Assembly: GCA_004794785.1 (NCBI GenBank)
Contig: SJOL01006411.1
Coordinates: 197,448 to 261,447 of the forward strand
Length of the DNA stretch: 64,000 nucleotides
Direction of reading: 5' to 3'
DNA from: Opisthorchis felineus
Lineage: Eukaryota; Platyhelminthes; Trematoda; Opisthorchiida; Opisthorchiidae
Part shown: positions 12,403 through 24,369 of the stretch, one piece after another
Position numbering within the stretch: position 1 is the first letter of the stretch
Layout: each line of letters begins with the position of its first letter
Notes under the pieces: generated by a model
Databases searched by the model: none
What the model was told of the DNA's origin: nothing
What the model saw: only the letters and a program-made list of their open reading frames with translations
Translations under genes and position numbers: made by a program

Positions 12403-12699
12403 ATATCAACTCTCTGGAGTCATATAAAGTGTCTGTGAAAAATGCAGGAGACTCACTAAGCCAAACAGTGAGAATTCAACGTACAGTTTTGAATCTGGGC
12501 AGTGAACCGGAATGCCGACTGGAAGCTGCATTGAATCCAAGCACAAATCTCGATGGCGACTGGGAGACGAAGGAAATTCCATTCAACAATCTTGAAAAGG
12601 GCCGCATCTACGAATATGAATTGACGTTGAAGGTATCCTATCGAGAAGTTGGTGTATATTCCCGTCCGCCGATAGTTGTCGTTCGATCAACGCCATCCG
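12403..12699 (+). CDS. FN3-like domain exon (strong 1)
   Basis: The acceptor is TCTTCGCATTTTTTAG and the donor is G|GTGGGT. The 297 nt give 99 codons with phase 1 at both borders. The frame is open throughout. Taking the split codon as residue 1, the B strand is TVRIQRTVLN, a Cys sits at residue 38 (EPECRLEA) where most FN3 copies here have one, and the hallmark L..G..Y.YEL is at residues 64-74 (NLEKGRIYEYEL), followed by a G strand PPIVVVRS and a short linker TPSG. The classic B-strand Trp is absent, so this is a divergent FN3. Symmetric phase-1 borders are typical of extracellular modules that spread by exon shuffling. No signal peptide or start codon is near. Confidence 0.85.
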
Positions 12700-12877
12700 G
12701 TGGGTTGGCTTCTATTTGTAGAACTATAACTTGTCATTTATAAGACATAGGGTGATAGATGTCATGCCAATATAGACTGGACAATGTATCGTTCGCAGCC
12801 AACACCGTAGTTTTAGGAAGCATCCTGCTGAAAAGTGGAATGTTTTGTCACTAACCTATAAATTTTCTCCGTTACAG

Positions 12878-12928
12878 AAGACCCAGCCCAACGGATGAGA
12901 ATGGGAGATCTTGTTATGTGTCCAAAAC
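12878..12928 (+). CDS. 51-nt micro-exon after FN3, phase 1-1
   Basis: It lies 178 nt after the preceding FN3 exon, with acceptor AATTTTCTCCGTTACAG and donor GTAAGTTATC (ten bases identical to the donor of the 51-nt exon at 3870-3920). It codes for DPAQRMRMGDLVMCPK after the split codon, again ending Cys-Pro-basic/Asn. Equal length, equal phase and equal donor argue for common descent of the two micro-exons, probably duplicated together with an FN3 exon as a cassette. Role: a linker between FN3 domains is my inference. Confidence 0.6.
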
Positions 12929-14095
12929 GTAAGTTATCTTAGGACTAATTCCTAACCGCACTTCGAGTCCATTTCGCATAGTATTACGAACGCCAGATGG
13001 ACTTTCTGATTATCCGCTGTTACCGGAATTTCTTTAATAGCAGTAGACTCGTTTATCTGAGCAACAGTGTGCTGGAGGGAGAAATGGTTTGCTGATGTCA
13101 ACCTGCCGCCACACAGCCACTTCAGAGCACAGGAACCTTCCTGATAAAATCTTGTTTTCTAACAGTTTCTCCATGTATGGACGGGTTAAACATCAAATCT
13201 CGTGGCCATTGGATGTTTACAAATGCTTAACGCCCACCAACAGTCCAACTCCGTGAGTCGATTCTGCTTCTCCATGAATTCTTTTCAGGTTTAGGGGGAA
13301 ATCAGCCGTTACCAACTGAGACTGTCCCCTCTGGTTAGTAATCACTGAAACACGTTCAATTGAATCGTATTACGCCCGCAATGCACTCAGGAGCTTGAGT
13401 AAGCGCAAGAAAAGAAGGTGGCGGCCTGACCCTAATCTTCACATTTCCTAGGCTCTCCGATGAGTAATGTCCGACCTGGACGGGCAACGGAGCCCAAGCA
13501 ATGGTTCCCGTAGTAAAGGTTTTAATTTGAGGTTTTAATGCAACAGTCTGGTGGAGTATCTGGGAGCCATGATCTGGACGAAAACTATCACTGGTTCGTT
13601 TACGGAAACAGCAGCGAGTTGTTGGCAGTGGAACGGCAGACTTCGGCAAAATGCTAATTTAGGCAAATCGTTTAATATCTCAAGGGTGCAAAGTCCCATA
13701 GGAAGCTAATACAGAGACAAACTTGTCTTATCAGGGCCTATATTACGTGCAAACTTATGAGAATATTAACTGCAAACAGGGTGCCAATGCCAAAAACATG
13801 GTGTTCACTTATTTCTCACCATCACTGACAGCGACACCAGAATAGAAAACTGGTGCTTCGGTGCCGTACATCAATGTCGTCTTATTTGAATAATGTCTTA
13901 TAATGGGAAAAAGAAAGAAGTAGAACAGGTAGAAGACTTAGGGCTAGTGTATCACAAATATCCGAGGTGCCTAAACGTCCAACCGATCTGGGTAGGAGCA
14001 GACAACATGAAAGTCGCTGATATCATGTAGCCACCATATCGTTCATCGTCCGCAGCCATGTTCAGGGAGGGCCAAATGAGCCCCATCCTGGAATG
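12929..14095. other. Intron, no gene seen
   Basis: No exon of the FN3 pattern is found. The stretch runs into the 3' end of the minus-strand retrotransposon that follows. Confidence 0.4.
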
Positions 14096-14099
14096 CAGA

Positions 14100-16290
14100 C
14101 AACACCGGCAGTACCCAAACTTCTCCTAACCTCCCTCATTCCCTCCTACTTTGTCAAATTCTGTCCACCTCCAGGTTTCCGTCACTCGGAATCGGCACGG
14201 CAAACAGAGCTCGTCTCGGCAGTCGGTAACTCGAAATGCGTGACACATGGTGCAGCCAAATTGGATTGTAATGCTGGGTGCTTTCTTTAAGGGAAGTATT
14301 CTCTGCTTCAACAAAAACCTGTCGCGGATCACATCATTACAAACTCGCTTGTTCCAGCAGATTCTAGCTATAGTTATGAGGCATCCGTGCTCAGATACCT
14401 GAAGATATCTCAGCTTCTCCACCCGAAGTCGCCAAGTCTCACAGTTGTACAACAACACAGTCCGCATTATAGTCTGATACGTGCATCCTTTGAGATCCAC
14501 TGGGATGCCTTAGTGATACCGCAAGTATAGCACAGTGGCCAACGCAATTCTGGAATTCGAAATTCCCGCGTCTGTTTCGTCTGCCACAGGATCGTCAGAG
14601 TTAATACAACTTCCACGACTTCCACTGTCACTACTTGAATCCTTAGGGACATGTTCAAAGACTGTACGCCGTGAAGAATGACTTTACACTTTGCGGGTAC
14701 GAATATGGATGCACATGGCAAAGTACTGAATGAGCTTGATCAGCTTCTCCCGTATTCCTTGCGCTTCCTGCTCTTCTTCAAAAATGAGAATAATGTCCTC
14801 TGCACATAGCACGTCGTCAAGGTTCTCAATCGGAGAGAAAACCGGGGTTTGGGAGACCTTCCAGATCTTACCTCATAACCTCATTAATAAAGAAATCAAA
14901 CAAAAATGGATGGAGTGGACATCCATGTCGGACACCGCTGCTTGTAGTAAGGCTTTTGGGGAGATCCCCATGCACTCTTACACGCCCACAAGTATGCGAA
15001 TGCAAACAGCACATGATTTTTACGATCTTCTGGGGCGCATTGAAAGGAACCAGCCGGTCGACAGAATCGGTTGCACTCTTGAAGTCAAGGAACACAAAGA
15101 TTGCATGCCTTTGCTCCAGCACTTGATGGAATGTGGGGATGTGGTCCACACAACCTCCTTATGGCCGGAATCCTGCTTGCTGTCCTTGTGTTCCGTGTTC
15201 ACGCATCTTTGTATTACGACGTTAAATAAGCGACGGGGTCGAGCTAATTCATCTGAAGCTTTTGTACACATTGAGAACATTCCTTTTGAAAATGGGTACC
15301 AGTATCGACTCAGCCCAGCTGATTGGGACGGTTTGTCCCTCCCAGATAGGGGCAAATTAGTAAGACAAGCACCGAGTGAGGATTTCACCTCCATCTTTGA
15401 GCAGAGCCGGTGGGAGTTCGTCAGGGCCAGCTGCTCCGTTATGCTCAAGGGATAAAAGTAATTTGCTTATTTCGAAGCCGTCGGGGGGTTCCAAGTTTAC
15501 TGTCCATGGCTCCGTTGGCTGTCTGAAATCAGGTTGAACAGCTGCAGGTGGCAATTGAATTGTTCTTGGGATTCTTCCACACAACGAACCAAGTGTTTGC
15601 CCCCACCAGAGGGATTTTCGGGCCCTTTGTTCGTACGCATATTTCCCGAGTTTCTCGCCTTTTTGATCTTTTCAGCTTTATGGATCCGCCAAGCTTCTCG
15701 ATTTGGGTAAATGCTTTACCCTCGACCAGGAGAGATACGTGTCCGAGATTCAAGCAACTTTAAAGCGTTGCTCAAGATCCAATGCTTAGATGCAGATGAT
15801 TGTGCCGTTTCTCAAACAGGGCGCCCGGCATCTTGCTCAAAATGATGGTCGAAGTGCTCCTCAATCGCCAGACGGGTTGTGCGCAATTTGCCTGCCCCTG
15901 AAGAAGCGGAAACGAACAAACGTGTGGTCCGAATCCACAAAGGTGTTCCATAACTAGCAACAACCAGTAACTGAAGCATGTCACCTATAGTTATTGGCGG
16001 TGTTAATCTGTGTTAGATGTTGGCTTGAAGGTGTGGAGGAAGCACCTTGTGACCAAGTGGCTTCGGTTGTTTCGGTAGTTAGTATCGCATAGAGACAGTC
16101 TGTAATCAGCACATAACTGCGGCAGGCGTTCGCCACTGTTCCTGCGTATCGATTCCAGGCCACGGTGACCACCCAATTGAGCTTCGGCAGCGCTAAGTCT
16201 ACCTACTTGCGCGGTCGCAGCCTCGGCAACCACACAATATCTGAACTCTCAAGCCGCCGCAACAACGCGCTCAAAAATTCGTGAAAGCTA
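14100..16290 (-). mobile_element. Decayed RTE-like non-LTR retrotransposon, minus strand
   Basis: Reading the minus strand from 16290 downward: endonuclease pieces (FLSALLRRLESSDIV, then AQVGRLSAAEAQLGG and NSGERLPQLCADYRLSLC at about 16270-16070); the linker to reverse transcriptase with NGAAGPDELPPALLKDGG near 15420; fingers/palm motifs FVFLDFKSATDSVDRL near 15080 and GVRHGCPLHPFLFDFFINEV near 14890; then the thumb/C-terminal block FVPAKCKVILHGVQSLN near 14690 and VRTVLLYNCETWRLRVE near 14450, ending with an RRALFA-like tail near 14200. The order is correct for a full ORF2-type protein, but it is spread over several frames. The YADD-containing segment between about 14860 and 14720 is missing or destroyed. 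Inactive copy inside an FN3-gene intron, antisense to it. Confidence 0.85.
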
Positions 16291-16299
16291 TCTTTGGGT

Positions 16300-17720
16300 G
16301 TATCCGACCTACAGTTTGTTTAAGTACACTCAGATGCAATGAAAGACAACGACTATCAGCGCAATTAAGGGATACTATCACAGGCGTTGCCAAACGAACC
16401 GCACAGAGGCTACAATCACCGGAAAACCATTCAACCAGTGACCATTCAGCTCGGTGGCCCAGAAGAATGCCAACCCTAGAAGAATCAGCCGCAGTGGCTC
16501 ATGGACCATCAGAGGCGGGCAACAAGACGCGAGAGAAAACCGATGGGGAAGTCAATTAAGTTACCATACTTAGGTTTTGTATCCTCGTTTCACAGAGATA
16601 GCACACGTCAGTAGAAGGGGAGTCACTCACGACGGGGTAAGAAGAGAAGAAATAATCTGTGGAATAGAGTAAAGGGAGTCTTCAGCAATAGCCAGTGCTC
16701 GTCCTGCTGTAGGGAACAAGTAATCTGACCAGCCTGATGGTACCACGCGAGGGCCGATGTGGCATGAGATCACTTGGTTGTACGTGGACTGGGATACTTC
16801 CAGGGACATCGGGCTTAGACAGGAGGACAGTTAGGGTCCACAACCAAAGCATTTGACTCAATAGCTTACCTGCTAGGCAGCGCTCGCTGGAGCAAGACGT
16901 CAGGTCGGTTACATTTCTAAAGAGCATGTCGCCATCCACGGTGAATTCCCTCTATAGGGACATCCTAGGAAGAAAATCTCGTACAGCAGGACGGATTCTG
17001 TTGGTGTCAATCTCCTCTATCGGATCTTGTTTGGTTGGCATTATGAGACATCTGATCAAAAATAAACTTACTACATTCTTACTGTTAATTATTTTGGTCC
17101 GCTGTAAACCGCACTTATAGAGCAATTCACCCGCAACTGGTATAGACTATTTGGAGGATAGTTTCAAGAATTATCCCAGATTTTGAACAATAGTGCTGCT
17201 TCACATGTCGTTTATAGTTTTCCCTATCAGTTGCGCTGACATCTACATCACCAGAACTTACCGAATTCACTCTCAAAGCAGTTTCTACAGTCTCTGTGAC
17301 GGGCAAACGCCATTGGTGATCGGACCGACCTGGCAGTCGTCGCCTGCCATGAATATCTCTGGGACGGGCCACCTGACTGATCTTGCCCATGCTTCCACCA
17401 TGCTGCTAAGCAATCGAAACTTAAGACTGCTGGCGTTCTGTTAGGCCAAGTGATACAAGCACAGCACCTCAAAATGCGTGCACAAAATCTGTGGATCAAT
17501 TTGTCATACTACCCCGGAAAGGAACACAAACCAATTCCTTCTTCAGAATACAGTGTCGCTTGATGTACTTAACTTGTTGTTACTATGTCCTCTATCCATA
17601 AGTGTTGAATGCTTTACGTCTGCAAACCGATGAAAGTAATTTGAAATGTTAGCATGTCGCAACTTTTGTTTCCTGACTGTTCTGATGAAAAACTTGGAGT
17701 GCAAACCATGAAGTAATCGG
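16300..17720. other. Intron with unassigned repeat-like DNA
   Basis: No FN3 exon is seen. Base composition is more GC-rich than the surrounding intron up to about 17450, as expected if it is older mobile-element sequence, perhaps the 5' part of the neighbouring retrotransposon, but I recognise no further protein motif. Confidence 0.35.
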
Positions 17721-17723
17721 GAG

Positions 17724-17933
17724 TCTGCTTCAGCCTGAAACTGTTGTCGTCTAGTCGAGGACAAATGACCATACAAGCTGCTTTTGCGCACAGAGATCAA
17801 GGGCTTGCTCAGGCGAATGGATATCGCCCAGGCAACAACAAATGGTCGGTTTTGCTTAAAGTTCGAATGATTTACGGAGACCAGGTTTCGATAGGAAGGA
17901 CAGTGTCGTTAGAACCAATCAAACACATAGCAA
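17724..17933 (+). CDS. Probable FN3 half-domain exon
   Basis: The frame from 17724 (AG at 17722-17723, phase 1) to the donor GTGAAC at 17934 (phase 1) is 210 nt, 70 codons. It contains GYRPGNNKWSVLLKVRMIYG, a good match to the FN3 E-F turn and F strand (pG..Y.v.lkV), with Trp replacing the usual Tyr, then GRTVSLEPIKH as G strand. The N-terminal half is short and the acceptor has a weak pyrimidine tract, so the true 5' border may differ or this may be a partly decayed copy. There is no conserved C-strand Cys. Confidence 0.45.
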
Positions 17934-17939
17934 GTGAAC

Positions 17940-19675
17940 TGGAAGTGAGCTTCTCAGTTCCTCCGGTTAACCACTGATTTCCCGAGGCCGTCGCCTTGTT
18001 GCATGACCAACATATGTTGCTCCATATGGGTATCCGAATGAGTGCACACAAAGGTTGTTTGTAAACCGCGGCAAATTACCCCTTAGTTTCATGCTCAAGA
18101 TGGGATTCTGTCGGGAGATTGCCCGTTAATTTGCTGCTACTTTACTCATATTTATTACTCTTTGGAGTCATTTCCATATCCAGTCGGATACAGGGAGCTT
18201 TGAAAGGGGAAAAGATGTAAAATGTTTTCTCTTCATTTGATGTTACTTACGGTTTGAAGCCAACTAGGTCAGCTCCAGTAGTACTTCTCAACTTTAGAAT
18301 TATGGCTTGAAGTGCATTGATCTCCGTAGCAGACAGTATGGAATTCCACGTGTCGTCTGGTACTACCACATACCGTTACTGCACAATTACTGGAAAAGCA
18401 GAGTACAAAAAAGGGTGTTATTTGGATCTAATTGGAGCTACCTCCTCTATGAGGAGGTGAATATCCAAAATTGTATTTTATTCAAACTTTAATGGTAGTC
18501 CGAGTTTAGCAACTGTGCGATGCAGTGCTCTGTTTTCTCTATATAATGGAGCACGATTAAATTGCGTCACATGGACGGATGCATAAAATGTCCGAAATTT
18601 TAGTGTACCAGAATGGTGTTTCCTAATAATGAGAAAAGACTCATCGTAATGTTTTGTGAAGTTGTTAAATACTGGATTACCATACGTTACTGAATACCGT
18701 AGTAGACTTTTATTGCTTTCGTTCATTTTTTCATTGCGCACTCCGGCCTCGATTCTCTATGTCCAGTACAGAGGTTTTGCGAGATACTCTTTCAACAGTG
18801 CCTATGACAACAGCGGCTTATTGCGATAGTCGACCACTGAAATTGGACCAGTAGCATGGCTCATTTCTGTTGTGTTTTAAATCAATTCCTAAGGAACCCA
18901 AAGTTATCTCCTTTTAGTTTATGGGTGTGTGTGCCTCAATTAGGGATTGAAGTGAGAATAACTTCTTATCACTGAAAGTGTCGTCCCGATAGGAATGAGT
19001 CCGCTTGAGGGTTCAGCATGGAAGGAGTAACACAGCTTGAGCAGTTTATCAGATGGAAACAAAAGTTAAAAGATTTTTCTATTTCAGTGATCACGAAACT
19101 TCTAGGTTTATTGCTGATCATTCCTGGCATGTACCATTACGGAAGACCTGAGAAGTTTCAGTACTACCATAAGGAACTCTGTGACCCATAATTACATCGG
19201 GACATTCTTTCAAAATAAATATCGATACCTTTTATTAACATTCTTGATATTCTGGTTTAGATTTTGTGTTGGTCACAGAACTGACACATTATTTGGCAAT
19301 AGTAACATTTCTGTGCATCAATCCCCCGATAACCAGTGAAATCTGACAGTAAGATAACGGTGATGGCGTATTAGAATGGGTTCAACCAGTCATCGAAATG
19401 ACTTTATTTGAACAGGCCATCAGTTAAGGTTTCTCGGTCACCCCAAGAACTAGGAACATTCTGTCTGGCAGTATCTTAATTACATCCATTTGAAGGTTCA
19501 CCTGTACTTTCCCTTCATTGAGGTAACTGTGGGTTTTACGGACTACGTCGTTGGATGGGCAAACCACAGCCTTGCTGAGTGATTTCGGCAGTTTATTAGC
19601 CTAGAAATGACCGAATGTAACTCTGGCTTGAACTGATCCTTCGGCATTCTTACAAACATGTTTTCATCCCACATC
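17940..19675. other. Intron; one unexplained minus-strand frame
   Basis: No plus-strand exon is seen. On the minus strand 18741-18478 there is an open 87-codon frame with LRYSVTYGNPVFNNF and KFRTFYASVHVTQFN, which has a beta-strand-like alternation, but no splice sites, start context or family match that I trust. Confidence 0.3.
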
Positions 19676-19679
19676 TCAG

Positions 19680-19982
19680 ATCTAGACCACGCCTCCACTT
19701 TGTCACCACGCTTCACGAATGACTTGGATGGAGTTCGCCAACTGGTAGAAATCCCAGCTTTACCAAGTGAACTTTCTAGCGAAGTCGATTGTTCTCTGAA
19801 GTATTCGTTAGATGTGAACTCGAGGGGACAGAAGATTACACCTGTCCTGGTTTCGTCTGTTTGGTCAATCAGTGGAACGCCTAGCGCAATCTACAGATAT
19901 AAATTCAAAGTCACCGTCGTTCATGCCACCACCGAACTTCTGACGTTTGAAGGTCCATTGATTATACTCCGTATGCTCAGAC
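19680..19982 (+). CDS. FN3-like domain exon (strong 2)
   Basis: The acceptor is CATCCCACATCTCAG and the donor is C|GTAAGT. The 303 nt give 101 codons, phase 1 at both ends, open throughout. The C-strand Cys is at residue 38 (EVDCSLKYSL), within the same few residues as in the exons at 12403, 32125 and 39277. The F strand reads AIYRYKFKVTVVHATTE, with the Tyr pair and alternating hydrophobics, and the G strand is GPLIILRM. No Trp is seen in the B strand. A clean member of the series. Confidence 0.85.
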
Positions 19983-20182
19983 GTAAGTTGTTGCACTGGT
20001 TAAACGACTTTTCTAACCTAGTGAGTAAAAGTTTTTTGTCTTCAGCCTTTTTGTCAACACACCCTTTGTCCTACTCGCCTCGGCTTGCATACTTTGTATA
20101 GTCCATAAGAAAAAATCACCATACAAGTCGGTTTGTAAAATCATTATTTGTGTTTTCCTGCCACAACACAATCCCCTACCAG

Positions 20183-20416
20183 TATCTTCTATAAGTCACG
20201 AATTGTGGCTATCTTCACAGCTATACAGTTTCAAACAGACACCGATATTGTCATTCCAAAGCCATCTGCACCTCGAAAACGCTATGCAGTTCCGGGAAAT
20301 CACGAACTTGGGTAGGCTCCAACATACGGACACGAAGAATCCACATGGGCTTCATGGTAACTTTCCTCTAACACTCATACCAAAGCAGGTTTCTCAGTCT
20401 CTACCACGCATACCTG
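20183..20416 (+). CDS. Possible exon in phase 1-1, domain unclear
   Basis: An AG at 20181-20182 and a consensus donor GTAAGT at 20417 enclose 234 nt (78 codons) with phase 1 at both ends and no stop. The C-terminal end SLPRIPG matches the way other FN3 exons here finish (YIHIPG, LRTNPG). The inside (LYSFKQTPILSFQSHLHLE) does not show a clear FN3 F strand. Another acceptor (CTATCTTCACAG at 20220) would give phase 0. It may be a diverged FN3 exon or a coincidence. Confidence 0.4.
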
Positions 20417-20419
20417 GTA

Positions 20420-20990
20420 AGTAGTAACAATGTAGAAACGAGCTCACACAGACAAGAGTTATACTTGGAAATTCGAACAATGATGTTTAGGTTCGTGAAC
20501 ACTACCCTTGTCAGTGTGCCTGATGTGACTGGCGAATTGGCTCACAGATAGATAGACCCCCTGTAGGGACAGTGAAAAGAAGAATGAACAAATGCATATA
20601 GGTAAGTTCAGTGGGCATTGAAAAAGCATAAACACATGAGCAACAAATAGTCAGCTAGGACTGGACAGTTTTCGTTGTTCACTTCAAATGTCAGTACTTG
20701 GTCACCTGTTCTGCCCACCAAGATACATCAAAAGTCACGGCAGCCTGAGACAGCCTATCGTGCAGAAAAAGGAAAATTACAACGATATCCATAGAGTTAT
20801 CAGGGAATTTTCCACAAGGTCACGCCAGAATATTCGTGAGGGGGTGAGAAGCGCTCAGCCACAAATAAACATCATATATGAGAGGTTCAGCTGGGTTCCA
20901 GGTGAGTCTCCCGCAAAACCGAATTTGTTTGCCAGTGAGCGTATTTCGCTAAATTTAGATCCGATTCATCGAAGCAACCTTCTGTCAAGA
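20420..20990. other. Intron flanking a retrotransposon
   Basis: No exon is seen. From about 20690 an open frame (RYIKSHGSLRQPIVQ...) leads into the endonuclease of the next element and may be its degraded N-terminal part. Confidence 0.35.
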
Positions 20991-20999
20991 ACTAGCGAC

Positions 21000-23110
21000 C
21001 ACATAGTACACCACGTAGAGCTAGAATATAGTCATCATGGTGAGAGATTTCAGTGCACAATCAGGACGCCTTAATTCATCAGAAGCACCCGTCGGTCGTT
21101 TGGTTAGACTGAACGCAAAACACAGTGATAAATGCAAACGTTTTTTCAACTTTTTGTTGACAACTAGCTGTTTATTAGCAGTTCCATGTTTAGAAATTGT
21201 GGGTGCGGCTGTTTTATTTGGCAATCTCCGGCGCTGAAGAGTCCTGAAGTCAAATTGACCAAACCGCCATCAGTTACCATTGGCGTGGTTCAATCCTTGA
21301 CTGCAGATCGTTTTGGAACACACAGGTCAGTTCAGCTCACGGTCTATTCAGTGCAGATTTTCACTAAACTGCCCTGATAAACTCCAGAAGCAAGCTCATC
21401 GGTTGTCAGTGGAGAAGTTTTGTGAGCCAAACCTTAGCGGCATCCTCGGAAGACATTGGTCACAATCGGATGAAATAACCACAGCTATGCGTGAAGCCGG
21501 GTACACTGCATGTGCTGCTTTTGAGCTAGCACGCAGACTCCACAGGATCTCCGAAAAGTCGCTGTCACTTTTTATTACGAGGTGCTCTTCTAGTTGAGAG
21601 TACAATTCGGCTAGACGGCTGGTCAAAGGACAGCTCGAATGTGGCACATGCGTGGACGGAGAGGTATGTTGAAACCATAGATTGCAGGATGTGGGGGGAG
21701 GAGGCCAGTTCGGCTGGGAATGCATATAAGCTGTTCCAACTAACAAGCAAAATAGGAACCAAAACGCTTCCAGTAAGTGAGTCAGTCAGAAATAATACTG
21801 TAAATCTAATATATACTAAAGACCAGTATATAGATCACCGCACGGAATATTATCAAGCAGTTTAGTTGGTCCTCCACCGCTGTGCATGTGTGTTCCATTC
21901 GATACGCTCATTTTATGGTCTGTGAGTACCCTCATTTAACGAAATACTAATCTGCTTTTCTGCCTGGAGTCTGCTGGACCAGATGAGCTTCCCCAGCATT
22001 GTTCGAAGATGGTGGAGAACCCTTGTGTTCCGCTTTGACTGGGTTGCTCTTACTTATTTTGGAATAAGAACGTGTTCTATGGAATTGGATCCAGTCTTTG
22101 ACCGTACCCGTGTTCGAAAAAGGTACACGATCAGACCATCCCAACCATAGGGGTATAGCTCTCACTTATATCGAAACATGGCTACTGACCTCCCTCATAA
22201 TTCGACGTCCATTTTCGGCATGTGAGACCACCAAGCAGGATTCCCCCCTAGAAGTAGGTACATTGGTCGTATCTTTATATTTCACTAGGTAATTGAGTAG
22301 AGCAACTCACACCGCCGACTGACAATCGCAGTTTTTCTAGACTTTAAGGGAACCTTCGACTCTGTGGATAGATTAGCTCTCCTAAATATTCCTGGCCAGA
22401 AGAGGATGCCATTGAGGCTTTTGAATATTCTTCGCGCCCCTAATTTCCATACCTTCGGTCGGGTTAGCGTGTAAAATGAAGTACCCAGAGGTTTACAGAC
22501 AACCAGGGAGTCCATCCGTGTCGTTTTCCTACTTTATCAGTTTCATCATTGAAGTCATGCTAGAATACACCCCTCTAGGAACCGTTAGTCCAAGTATCGA
22601 AATCATATCTGAAAAGTAATGGATTTTGACTATACGGAAGACAATGCTTTGTCGTTTTATGGTTACACATCCGCGTAAATTATTTAGCCAGAATGTTGGA
22701 GGTTTTGGCATGCGATTTGTACATTCAAAGTGCAAAGTCTTACTTTAGGGTTTCTAAACCCTTTGTGCTTCCCTGGAACTTTAGAATGAAGAGCTGGACT
22801 TTCCTGATCGGTTCACATATATTGGCAGCTGCATAAGGCGTGATTGTACTGCAACACACGAAGTTAATGCGCGGATAATCAAGCCACGAGTGGAAATCGC
22901 AAACTTGTAATTTATGGCGTCAGAACCGAATTTCGCTTGAGCTAAAGAGCCTTGTATACAAGGCAACTCCATAAGCGGTTTTTTCTCTTTGGTTGTGAAA
23001 ATTGGCCCCTCCGATCCGAGGACCTTAGGCGTGTTCAGGTGTTCGATCACCGGTGTCTCCTTACATTGCAAGAATCAGCTGGCTGAAGCATGTTCGGAAA
23101 GAGGTGGTGC
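21000..23110 (+). mobile_element. Decayed RTE-like non-LTR retrotransposon, plus strand
   Basis: Landmarks appear in order on the plus strand: endonuclease LLSRTSDHIV near 20985, then FSAQSGRLNSSEAPVGRLV at about 21047-21105; the linker with DVGGGGQFG near 21690 and SAGPDELPQHCSK at about 21970-22008; reverse transcriptase KKVHDQT..IGV near 22120, the palm segment AVFLDFKGTFDSVDRLALL at about 22330-22385, GRVSV and VPRGLQT near 22460-22500; and FTYIGSCIRRDCTATHEVNA near 22820-22870. There are many stops and indels. It is truncated soon after the thumb. A sister copy of the elements at 5152, 14100 and 53640. Confidence 0.8.
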
Positions 23111-23118
23111 GTAAGATG

Positions 23119-23688
23119 TTACCTACTAATGAATCCGATTCTCTGAAGTAGCAGATTAATTTTTACCAGGTTATGGTAGTTGGGGCATGGGGTACGTATG
23201 CCTAACCACCGTCTATCGAAGGAAGCATTGTTTTTTGTTCCAATCAGTTGTAGGGGAAATGCTCGCGGAGTACAGTCATGACATGGCAACATGAAATGAA
23301 ACCGGCTACTGTCAAACTGAGTGTTGTGGAATCTCCTCGCCTTCCTCGTTGGGACCCACGTGATCCAGCTTGTAGCTGTCTGGAAACCTCGCAGGACATG
23401 GCCACAACCAATCTCAGTGGTGCGCACGCTGTCATTTCTTAACCCACTAGACTGCTTAGCTAAATTTCGCCTGTAGTTGTTCGCTGGGCTCAGATGCAGT
23501 TCAAATAGGACGCTGGGTCGATCTCCCTGATGGCACCTTACTCCGACAGGATGTTCATAAGTGTTTATTTTAATGCTTTTCCTAGGTATAAAAACCTTAT
23601 CCTCGATCCTTATCCTTTTAAGGAAATAGGGCAATTCCACACAAGTTTCCTGCCCCTCGTACTTCTTTACACTCTTCACTGAGGCCAT
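23119..23688 (-). other. Open 189-codon minus-strand frame, unknown
   Basis: The frame starts with ATG at 23688 and stays open to 23119. It begins MASVKSVKKYEGQETC and has a moderately basic composition with scattered Cys and His. I recognise no domain, signal peptide or membrane segment. It directly abuts the 3' end of the plus-strand retrotransposon, and the region 23240-23520 is relatively GC-rich, so a piece of another mobile element read antisense is as likely as a gene. No splice signals were needed or found. Confidence 0.25.
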
Positions 23689-24065
23689 CTCATGTTTGTG
23701 TGGCAGTTAAGCACCAGTATGTACTACTGGTGTATTGCTGTCAATGATGATGCTGATGCAGGGATGCAGGGTTGAGAAGGATGCAAGTAACCACACAATG
23801 ACCGGAGTAACTCTTTGGGGAAGGTGATTTGGAAGGGTGTGAATCGGAATAGGTAAATTAAAATAATCAGCGGTCCGCCTGAAGTCCGCTTAACTGTTCG
23901 GAGTTAACGATGGAAAAGAGGAAAACTCGGATAAGGACTTTCTAGCTGCAAGGAACTCCTCCTCACGACCAGATGGGTTTGTGTGCGTCGAGGAGACAAG
24001 CCAGTCAATGTTGTGCCCGTTGGAATTCCTGTCCATATCAATCTCGTTTGAAGAGTCTAGCTCGT

Positions 24066-24320
24066 GTTCTGCCGCAATTATTCTGGTGAGTCCACACCAA
24101 AGGGAGGATGCACTGGACTCGAGTTTCGCTCTCATTAATGCTCATCAGTGGTGTTTATCCTTAGCCCTGCCGGGGTTTGAAATCCGGACATGTGACATGC
24201 GAAGTGAGGGTGTTACCGGTCTTCCAACAGCGAAAACTGAACGCACCTGGATTATGACTTCTGAACCGGTGGACTTGTTCACGCTTGAACAATATGATTG
24301 GCCTGTCCAACATCTAGAAG
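24066..24320 (-). repeat. SINE-like repeat family B, copy 1
   Basis: It aligns with 30262-30440 over ATTATTCTGGTGA.TCCACACCA, a GGTTTGAA/TCCGGACAT core and a GACATGCGA.G...GGTGTTAC segment. On the minus strand the core reads like a tRNA B box (TTCAAACC) preceded by an A-box-like stretch, so a tRNA-derived SINE in minus orientation is likely. Confidence 0.55.
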
Positions 24321-24369
24321 GACGCCCCACTAACTGTAATTTTTCGAGAGGCTACATAAACTGAAAATC

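Noticed and set aside
15020..15448. Minus-strand frame of 142 codons
   Set aside because: It overlaps the RT region in a different frame and shows no RT landmark; a shadow frame.
14730..15455. Plus-strand open frame of 241 codons, the longest in the window
   Set aside because: It lies antisense to the reverse-transcriptase part of the minus-strand retrotransposon; the real motifs (LDFKSATDSVDR, GVRHGCPL) are on the other strand.
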